A stretch of DNA of 64,000 bases from positions 342,003 to 406,002 of the forward strand of contig NC_030987.1 of NCBI RefSeq assembly GCF_000149955.1, written 5' to 3'. The stretch comes from Fusarium oxysporum f. sp. lycopersici 4287 (taxonomy: Eukaryota > Ascomycota > Sordariomycetes > Hypocreales > Nectriaceae). The notes beneath the pieces are model-generated. The model searched no databases. It saw only the letters and a list, made by a program, of their open reading frames with translations, and was not told the origin of the DNA. Every line of letters starts with the position of its first letter. Position 1 is the first letter of the stretch. Positions 56,387-64,000 of this stretch are shown piece by piece. A program made the translations under genes and the position numbers.

Positions 56387-57540
56387 TTACTGCTCGTTGG
56401 GTCCTTTGATCAAAACCTTGATCGCCTCTCCCTCCTTGACCTTCTTGAAAGCCTCCTCGGCCTGCTTGAAGTCGACAACCCCAGTGATGAGCTTCTTGAC
56501 ATCGACCTTGCCGGTAGCGACAAGCTCAACAGCGAGAGGGTAATCACCAGCGCCGTAGCGGAATGAACCACTAGCTGTAGCCTCCTTGATGCAGAATGCC
56601 ATGATGGGGAAGGTAATGTCGGCCTTGCCCATACCACCCTGCACGTAGCTACCGCCGTTCTTGAGGACGTGGATAGATGCTTGGATTGAGGGCTCGGCAC
56701 CGCTGGCGTCAATGACAACGTCAGCGCCTTCAGGGAGACCAGCGAGCTCGCAGATGTTCTTGGCGTTCTCCTCGGGTGCAATGCGTTGAGAAGCGTAGAC
56801 GTGGGTGGAGGCGAAGTCCTTGGCGAAGTCGAGCTTGCTCTGGACAATATCGACACTAACGATCTTGGAGGCTCCGTAGGCCTTTGCGACAGCGGCGCAG
56901 AGAAGACCAACGAGTCCAGCGCCCATGACAACGACGGAGTCACCGGGCTTGACGCGGGCCTGCTTGACGATGTGAACAGCGACAGCGAGAGGCTCAATCA
57001 GAGCACCCTCCTGCTGCGAAACATTATCAGGAAGCTTGAAGCAGAAATCCGCAGGCGCAGCCCAGTAACCGGTCAAAGTTCCGAGGGACCCGGTGCCCTT
57101 CTAATCCAGCCAAGTGCTTCCATTTTGGAATCTTACCAAGTCTCCTTCTGGCATCGTCGGCAGGGATAGCCGGGCTCGAGAGCGACGCGGTCGCCGACCT
57201 TGAGGGTCTTGACTTTGGAGCCGACTTCGACGATTGTGCCGGCGGACTCGTGGCCTAGAACCATGGGGTCTTCAACGACGAACTTGCCGATGGAGCCGTG
57301 GACCCAGTAGTGCACGTCGGAACCGCAGATGCCGGTGTAGTTGACGGCGACGAGGACATCGTGGGGGCTCGAGAGGGTGGGCTTGGGGCGCTCCTCGAAG
57401 GAGACGTCGCCGGGCTTGTTGAGGACGAAGGAGAGGTTCTGGGAGGGGAATGTTATGTTAGTGAGACGTCATGAGGGGCCATGATGGCGGGGTATGATGT
57501 GAGGGAGTCGATGAGCTGGGGAAAGACATACGCTGGCCAT
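56387..57540 (-). pseudogene. Xylitol dehydrogenase (D-xylulose reductase)-like, broken at the structural zinc lobe
   Basis: Medium-chain zinc dehydrogenase that in intact form oxidises xylitol to D-xylulose with NAD+ (pentose catabolism). Exon 1 is 57540-57532 (ATG GCC AGC), then a 93-bp intron 57439-57531. The catalytic-zinc half is intact: [36 protein letters not shown]. The coenzyme half is intact from LTGYWAAPADFCFKLP through VVMGAGLVGLLCAAVAKAYG to the stop at 56387. Between them (about 57076-57150) the segment that should supply the other structural-zinc cysteines is replaced by unrelated sequence with an in-frame TAA. A 35-bp GT-AG intron there would still lose the cysteines and the phase does not fit. 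Pseudogene, rearranged allele or misassembly. Confidence 0.75.
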
Positions 57541-58898
57541 TGTTGCTATTATTTAGCAGTGAGTAATTGTGATATGGTGAAAGACGAGAGATGAGATGAA
57601 GAGGAGGAGAATTGAGTCGCGTGTCGTGGGATGATGAAGTAGGTTCGTCACTCGTAGCTCAAAGTGGGATGTCCTGTCTTATATGGATCACAGTGGAGTT
57701 CAACAATACCGTCAATCTATCACCAAAAGCAATTGTAGAAATAGGCTGAACAACAATTCTCTGTACAATAAAAAATTCAGATCATGGCCAAAATCTGCTG
57801 ATGAGGGCAGCGGCTCATATACCCCAACCTCATCACATGGTCCCTCCCATCAACATAGCTCCCTGTGCTAAATACCCGTAGAGTTGACATGATGGTTACA
57901 CCCCCACGGTTTTTACCCTCGCCAATCAAGAAGCCATGATATCGAGAGACCCGAGACCACAAGACCGACAAGATTCTCCATATGGGGGGCTGTCATGACG
58001 GGAGCGCTTGAGATTCTGGTGCTGAGGATGATGGCACTTTAGCCAGAGCATTTAACCGCGCGAATGGGAGGGGGAGAAGTGGTGGAGTGGGATCCGTCGG
58101 TGAGAATTAGACCGGGAAAGCTCCAAGGCTATTTTATAGCTGTGAAGCTAGAGATTCTCTGGATCAGTGGATATTGGCATGGCATTGTTGGGCAATCAGT
58201 CAAGAAAGAAGGGTTGTGGTTCTCAGATCATCGACTCAGATCATGATAGCATTCCATGGCGTGGCTACCGGCTCATTCCCGCTGAAGACAACGCAGGCTT
58301 CCGGACATGCATCCGGAGCTTGGAGCAGTCACTTTACCATCCCTCTCACCTTCAAAACAATTTATTAGCGCGGCAGGTGTTTGGCATGGTGTTCCGGTGT
58401 AATCTGTGTTCCTGCGTCAGCTCTCGATCAGAATTCCGCTGCCGGCGCGGAGCTGCCGCATTAGGAATAGCGTCCGGGTGGTGGATCCGGGCCGGAGCGG
58501 GGAGTCTCGGCGATGGGCGATGGGCAAGATTAGCTGGTCAGAATGAAGATGGGAAGCAATATACGAACAAGTTGATGGAGATAAATTCGTTGACTCTTCG
58601 ACTTCATCTCATTACCTAGCGGGCCCCAGCGGTATTTAAGTGCAAGGTCTCAGTAATCGCAAAACCTGCGATCTGTAATCGTGACATTCTTCTGAAAGAC
58701 GGCTTGCATGGACGCTGTATCTCTTTACAGTGGCTCAATACTGTACAGCATCACATAGAACAATCGCATATGCTATCCATATCATAAAAATAAAACGTTA
58801 ATGTTGACCGATCTATTACCACCGCTATCGCGCTATCGTACAACAGTCTCATCTGTTACAAGTATCCTAGTGTCAACCTCTGCTTCTTCTCCATACGC
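57541..58898. other. 1.36-kb intergenic region
   Basis: Promoter of the dehydrogenase gene. ORF 58167-58619 shows no motif and is left out. Confidence 0.4.
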
Positions 58899-59466
58899 TT
58901 AGTTGAGGTTATAGTGCTCCTCCTGGTGGCTGACAGAAGAGTGTCTCTTAGTCGAGCTCTCATGAGGATAGTCGTGCTCAATGATAGGCTCTCCAAGGTG
59001 CTCCTTAAGAGCAGAAGGAGGAGCACGGGCAGCGTCAAGAGTAGTGCCGGGAGACTTGTGCATGTCATTTTGGTATGAAGATGTGTTTCTTATTTCATGT
59101 TAGTCTTGAACAACATCGCATGTATGAGGAGTGAACTTACGAAGGCTTTGACTGGGATGAGGGAACGCCAGGGACGTTCTCTACCAGCGAGTCGATCCTG
59201 TCTCCTGTGCGGACACCCTCGGTCTGCTGGTTCTGGTTGCTTGTTGCATCAAGGGGAGAAATGTGGGAGTTTGAGCCCAACTCTCGCTGGTTGTTCTGGT
59301 TGGTGTTGTTGAAGGTGTTGTTGAAAGACTCGGTGTTATGGGAGCTGGTGTTGTATGTCTCTTGGAGAGAACCACTGTTGTGAGACTCTTGGTGAGAGCC
59401 AGTGTTACTGTTCTCAGTGTTGGAGGGGACTAGTGTCTCCTTGATCTTGTTCATAAGGTCTGCCAT
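58899..59466 (-). CDS. Small hydrophilic Asn/Ser-rich protein
   Basis: Exons 59466-59141 and 59088-58899 (52-bp intron, GTAAGT donor, CTAAC branch, AAG acceptor, phase 2) give 171 aa. Starts MADLMNKIKETLVPSNTENS and continues with a low-complexity Asn/Ser/Thr/Gln/His region (NNTFNNTNQNNQ), then DRIDSLVENVPGVPSSQSKP. Exon 2 encodes DMHKSPGTTLDAARAPPSA, LKEHLGEPIIEHDYPHE and SVSHQEEHYNLN-stop. No signal peptide or hydrophobic segment. Composition resembles stress-induced disordered fungal proteins; the exact family is not recognised. Strong pyrimidine-rich 5' region and short leader suggest high expression (inference). Confidence 0.72.
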
Positions 59467-60180
59467 TTTGTTCGAGTATTGAGTGTTAAAAAAAAGTTGT
59501 GTTGGAAGTCAAGTGAAGTAAAGCTTTGATGTAGATTGATGGTTCTAATGGCAAGACTTCCATCCGGACACGTCTCTTATATAGTTGTTGCCTTCGCCTC
59601 TTACACTAATATCCTCACCACTTCCATCATTCTTCTCTAATCAATCAACGCCATGAAACCCTCTCATTCGACAGCTCGGCTGCTGCGTCATGTCGAAATC
59701 GTCATGACGTCGAATGATCGGCAGAGGCTCCATCACCGTGCGATAAGCATATTCTAAACCTAAAATTAGTGCTCCATTCCCTTGGTTTTTGTTCCTGGGG
59801 CTATGTTAATGATAACCCGATTCTTCTTCGGGTGACATTGGCCAAGCTTTTTGGTTGTGCTAAAAACCCTGGTTCGGAAGACATCATGCGTGGGGCTAGA
59901 AACTTCCGCGGATGCATCGCCAAGACGAGCGACCTTTATGAGGGCAACAAGAGGGATTTGAGGTTGCTTATTACGTAGATGGGATTGTTGTTCCTCGGGA
60001 GTGAGAAGCTTATTCGGATGTCGAAGCGTACCACGTAAGCTCAGGTACGGATCATGGATCGAGATGGATGCTCGAACGGGGTGGTTGCACAGTAGAGTCA
60101 CATGTGATGGCGCAATCATTCAAGGCGACTAATCAGCAATCCCAGTTCAACGGCATCGCTTACATACAATGTCAAGATAA
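59467..60180. other. Intergenic
   Basis: Promoter of the hydrophilic-protein gene and 3' flank of the sulfotransferase-like gene. Overlapping ORFs at 59766-60119 are unsupported. Confidence 0.4.
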
Positions 60181-60988
60181 TCACCTCTTATACATCATCC
60201 AGTATCCAGCTCCCAAAGCAGCAGCCGCTCCAGCCCACGGCATAACAATCATCGCAGCATCAACAATGTTACTCTTAACCTTCTCCTTTACAATTCTCCG
60301 TAGTTCCGCTGCCTCATTCACCCAAGGAAACTCCTTCTCCGGCACAGGCTTATCCAGAAACTCACAAATGGACTCCCAGCCTTGGCCCATGCGATACTCG
60401 AGTAGTTGTCCCTTGGGCACCATCTCTCGAATAACACGATGATGGCGGTCATACGTTTCTCTGCTATTCTTTCGAGCTTCTTCAACTGTCTCTGCTTGGA
60501 AAAGACCTAGCATTTGCTTTCGCGCCGCTGGGCCTGCTCTAGACCCAAGCAGTGGTTCAACAAATTTGATGGAGAACTCGGCGATCGGGTTCCAGAGTTG
60601 TTTGAGAACACTCTCGTCAACGCTCTTGAACCAAGGCTCAAAATCCCGAATTACAAGAATGACTTTAGCATCGGGGTACGTCTCAATGAGCCGCGGTGCG
60701 TAAATAGACGCTACATCGGTGGTGGCTTCACATTCTCCCCAGATCTCATCCCACTGTTCACGAGTGAAGGGTTTTCCCGTGTATGTCGGAAGATTCGGGA
60801 ATGAAGCGTCTGTTGCGCGCTCAAGATTCTTCCAGGCTTCTTTGTCATCGAGGATTTTGAGACCGTGGAACACGTCTTTGTAGCCGAGAACAGTGAGGGC
60901 TTCGGCCATGGAAGCTGTGCCTGTGCGGGGGAGGCCGAGACAGAGGACTCATGTCTCGTTTTGGCTTGGGAGTTGATGTGTTTGACAT
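60181..60988 (-). pseudogene. Sulfotransferase-like P-loop protein with a frame break near the N-terminus
   Basis: Fungal Sulfotransfer_4-type protein. From 60909 downwards the frame is intact (242 aa): MAEALTVLGYKDVFHGL, FREQWDEIW-like TREQWDEIWGECEATTDVAS, YPDAKVILVIRDFEPWFKS (3'-PAPS-binding-like strand), REMVPKGQLLEYRMGQGWES, CEFLDKPVPEKEFPWVN, and a C-terminal hydrophobic anchor. The conserved P-loop (LCLGLPRTGTAS) is encoded just upstream (60946-60911) in the same frame but directly follows an in-frame TGA. The likely start ATG at 60988 (MSNTSTPKPKRDM) is in another frame. A small indel near 60948 separates them, so the P-loop cannot be made from this sequence, unless it is a sequencing error. 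Confidence 0.72.
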
Positions 60989-61716
60989 TGAGGGATTGGG
61001 AGATGTGAGGAGTTTGGTGATGAGAGGTTTGAGTTCTTTGGAATTCAGCTTGAAGATATTGATCTTCAGACCGCAAAATGAGCCACGCCCAAGTGCTTAC
61101 CACACGTCACGCTAACGCGACAGCGTAGGATTTCACGGTTGAAGGTTCAGGTAGGAAGTTACTATGAAACATGACTTTAATGGTCAGGTCTAATTGGACC
61201 TCAGTTCAATTTGATCCAATGGACAGCTTTGGGACTGATTATATGCATTCGTTTGCGGCTGAGAGGCTCATCTCCCTTACACCACCTCCGAGCATCCGGA
61301 ACGGAATTCCGTTCCACTTCGCTAACATTCATCACATTGAACAAAATCACTTTAAACCTTAGGTAGGTGAGTCACTCAGGAAAGAATTGATTCATGATTT
61401 AACATTTGACTTCATTAAAGAACTATTTCCGCTTATGCATAGGTAATCTCAAGAGATCTGGAATATCCATCCATGATCCTCTTCATCCTCCTCTCATTAC
61501 AGCCAACGGCGTCCTCTGTGGTTCATTTTAGGGTTTCCTCCGGTAGCGAGCTCATATCTCATGTCTACGGCTCAATCATTTCCTCCTCGTCCACCTTTTT
61601 CTTGAACCCTTCCACTTTTTTAACTCCGTTGTTTGCACCGTTTTGAGTTTTGGGCTATCTACCTCTTCATTGGCAGAATTATAGCAAAGAACCTTTTCCC
61701 TTTACTGGGATTTCAT
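60989..61716. other. Intergenic
   Basis: Between the sulfotransferase-like gene and the 3' end of the ATPase gene. No feature seen. Confidence 0.45.
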
Positions 61717-64000
61717 TCACGCCTTCTTCTCGGCGTTGTTGCGTTGAGCGGCAGCTTGTGCGTCAACCTTCTCAGAGTCGTGACGGACGCTGGCTTCGCT
61801 GGAATCGGGGGTGAGATACTCGCCGAAAGTGCGCTGCTCAAGATCCATGTCCTTCCACTCGACGCCCTGGTTCTTGCGGGCTTGTCGGCGGAAGTAGACA
61901 CGCTTGGCGAACTTCCAGGCCTCGATACCGCCGAAGAAGAGACCGGCGGCGATGAAGACGATGGCCCACTCCCAGGTGATGCCCTTGTGCTTGAAGACGG
62001 TGTCGCTGATGACGGGGATGTACTGGATGGGGAAGAGGGTGACAAAACCGAGCATGATGGCCCAGAAGAGGAACTGGTTGCGCCAGACATCGTGCATCCA
62101 CTGGGTGAAGTAGAGCTTGGAGCCAGGCTGCATGCGGAAGAAAGATCGTCGCTTGTCAATCATCTCCCAGGCGAGGAAGAGGGAGAACCAGGTGAGACAA
62201 GCAAAGGTGGTAGCACGGGCCTTGAAGACGGTCTCACAACTATCGCTGTAGTTATCGTTACAGTCCTCACCGAGCTCACCATTTCCGAAGGCATACAGAC
62301 GGAGGACAAAGGCGCTGAGGCAGAGAGCAGCAATCCAAAGGCCGTAGACAACCATGTCGATGATGAACTCGAAGGAGAAGACGCCAGTCTTGAGAGAAAT
62401 CGGGGGTCGGCGAAGGATACCAGCGACAGCGCGCTCGAAACCGAGACCCATGTCGGGAAGACCAGAAGTCATCATGATGATCCACATGATCTGGACGGGA
62501 GCGATAGGGAAGACGGAGAGACCCGTCTTGTCCTTGAAGACGAGACCGACAAGAAGGACGACGGCTTGGGCGACGTTGGTGGCGAGCACGTGGAGGATGA
62601 ACTTCTGGATGTTGTCGAAGATACGGCGACCTTCCTCGATGGCGGCGACGATGGAGGCGAAGTTGTCGTCGCTGAGAACGATATCGGATGCATCCTTTGC
62701 GACGTCGGAACCGGCTTGACCCATGGCAATACCAACATCGGCACGGCGGAGAGAGGGAGAGTCGTTAACACCATCACCAGTCTATTTGGGTTAGTATAAA
62801 TTGTGAGAACTTGGAGGAGTAGCCACATACCATAGCACAGAACTTGTCTCGGCGGTGCAGAGCTTCAATCATGCGGACCTTGGTCTGAGGAGCACATCGG
62901 GCAATAACAAGAGGGAGGAAAGGAAGCTGGTCGACTTCATCGTCGGTAAGACCATCAAAAGTAGTAGCAGTCATGACCATAGTAGCAGCAGTGTCCTCGG
63001 CAACGAGATCCATACGGGTAGGCAGGATACCGACCTCAATGGCAATGGCCTTAGCGGTCTCGGGATGATCACCAGTAAGCATGTGGACGGAAATACCAGC
63101 CTCGTGACACTCTCGGACAGCGGGAGCAGACTCAGGACGGGGAGGATCATAAAGACCAACAAGACCACGGAAGACGAGATCACACTCAACAGTGGTGCGG
63201 TCAATCTCATCACCCTTCTTCATGTCGACGTTGTAGGGCTTAGAAGCAAGAGCGAGGACACGGAGACCCATTCCAGCGAAAGACTCCATGTTACGGAGGA
63301 TCTGCTCACGGAACTCATCGGTGATGGGGACTTGCTCCTCGTTATCCTCAGGGCAGTATGTAGCACAGGCACCAATGACACGCTCGACAGCACCCTTGGT
63401 GAAAGCGAAGAGTTGTCTGGTTCGGTTATCCTTCATGATGACGGACATGCGCTTGACATCAGAGTCGAAGGGAAGCTCGGCGATCTCACTGTACTGGTTG
63501 GCGGCGTCGTGGCTGGTAAGGCGGAGACGGTTCCAGTCGAAACGAGAGGCGAGGACCTGAATGGCAATCTCGGTAGGGTCACCGCGGGCGTGCCATTCAC
63601 CGTTCTTCTCGTTGACGGTGGCAAGGTTGGCGAGAGAAGCGACTTCGAGGAACTTGACGAGAGAGGACTTGGACTGGTTGAGGAGCTCGCTGATGGGAGA
63701 AACAGAGCCGCATTCATCACCGCCCTGCTTAAGAGGAAGCTCATGGGGCTGGCTGCGAGACCAGCGCATGTCACCAATGGTAGGGTTGAAAGGCTCAGTG
63801 GTGTTCTCGATGAGATAGGTTCCCTTTCCAGGAGTCCAGGCTCCACGGGCAACCATCTTACCTTGGGTGAGAGTACCAGTCTTGTCAGAGCAAATATCGG
63901 TAACAGCACCAAGAGCCTCAAGAGACTTGAGGTTACGAACAATAACGTTTCGCTCAACCATGCGCTTGGTACCAGCAGCCATGGTGATAGTCAAGACGAC
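61717..64000 (-). CDS. ENA-type (type IID) Na+/K+-exporting P-type ATPase, 5' end outside window
   Basis: C-terminal about 740 residues of a plasma-membrane P-type ATPase that exports Na+ or K+. One 49-bp intron (62782-62830) interrupts the hinge motif. Seen in order: LEALGAVTDICSDKTGTLTQG (phosphorylated Asp), FTKGAVERV (nucleotide binding), MLTGDHPETAKAIA, and TGDGVNDSPSLRRADVGIAMG across the intron. Then come the C-terminal helices (FILHVLATNVAQAVVLLVGL, VQIMWIIMMTSGLPDMGLGF, TFACLTWFSLFLAWEMID, AIVFIAAGLFFGGIEAWKFA). LPDMGLG and the absence of a calmodulin-binding tail favour ENA over PMCA or PMA1. The frame is open to the window edge, so this gene is partial. The 388-aa antisense ORF over it is a shadow. 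Confidence 0.93.

Noticed and set aside
61633..62799. 388-aa plus-strand ORF, acidic
   Set aside because: Antisense to the ENA-type ATPase; composition is the mirror of its codon bias and there is no independent motif.

Overview
The window is nuclear DNA of a filamentous ascomycete. Most genes carry 1 to 9 short introns of about 45 to 90 bp with CTAAC/CTGAC-type branch points, and the proteins are typical of Sordariomycetes: an ENA-type cation ATPase, a PTH11-like rhodopsin-domain protein, a GH47 mannosidase and a fungal xylitol dehydrogenase. An expanded single-finger C2H2 family and a Tc1-like transposon fit a Fusarium-like genome, but the genus is an inference. Genes were read by hand-splicing; intron boundaries quoted to the base keep the reading frame.

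Layout. 1-1.2 kb: decayed coding remnant. 1.8-6.1 kb: divergent APC permease and flavin amine oxidase, a plausible amine uptake and oxidation pair. 6.4-9.4 kb: two tandem F-box-like paralogues. 10-18.2 kb: alpha/beta hydrolase, SnoaL-like protein, rhodopsin-domain membrane protein, mitochondrial aspartyl-tRNA synthetase, and a small secreted protein with GPI-type ends.

19.4-39.4 kb is the unusual accessory block. It holds seven minus-strand genes that each end in a single C2H2 (or C2HC) zinc finger on its own last exon, entered through a phase-2 intron. Four are long (about 425-608 aa) with a shared helical N-terminal domain; three are short (169-176 aa) with a different N-terminus. Between them, on the plus strand, lie three tiny two-exon genes (59, 59 and 73 aa) that I assembled from exons too short to stand out as ORFs. 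At 36.5-39.4 kb a long finger gene and a tiny gene form a divergent pair around an intergenic region crowded with GCTC(A/G)(T/C)GAGC palindromes. The same arrangement recurs at 32-33.6 kb, but there the finger gene is a pseudogene while the tiny gene is intact. This duplicated divergent unit is the best candidate for an undescribed system.

39.7-50.6 kb returns to core genes: GH47 alpha-mannosidase, a Tc1-like transposon with a one-base frameshift, UTP11 (ribosome biogenesis), an uncharacterised proline/serine-rich protein with a hydrophobic tail, CMC1 (cytochrome oxidase assembly, twin CX9C), and a 2OG-Fe(II) oxygenase-like protein. 50.7-53.0 kb is a Gfd2/YDR514C-like exonuclease-fold gene between about 300-bp inverted repeats. 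53.2-54.8 kb is a Gln/Pro-rich protein gene interrupted by a 946-base assembly gap. The right end holds a xylitol-dehydrogenase gene lacking its structural-zinc segment, a hydrophilic small protein, a sulfotransferase-like gene with a frame break at its P-loop, and the C-terminal two-thirds of an ENA-type P-type ATPase running off the edge.
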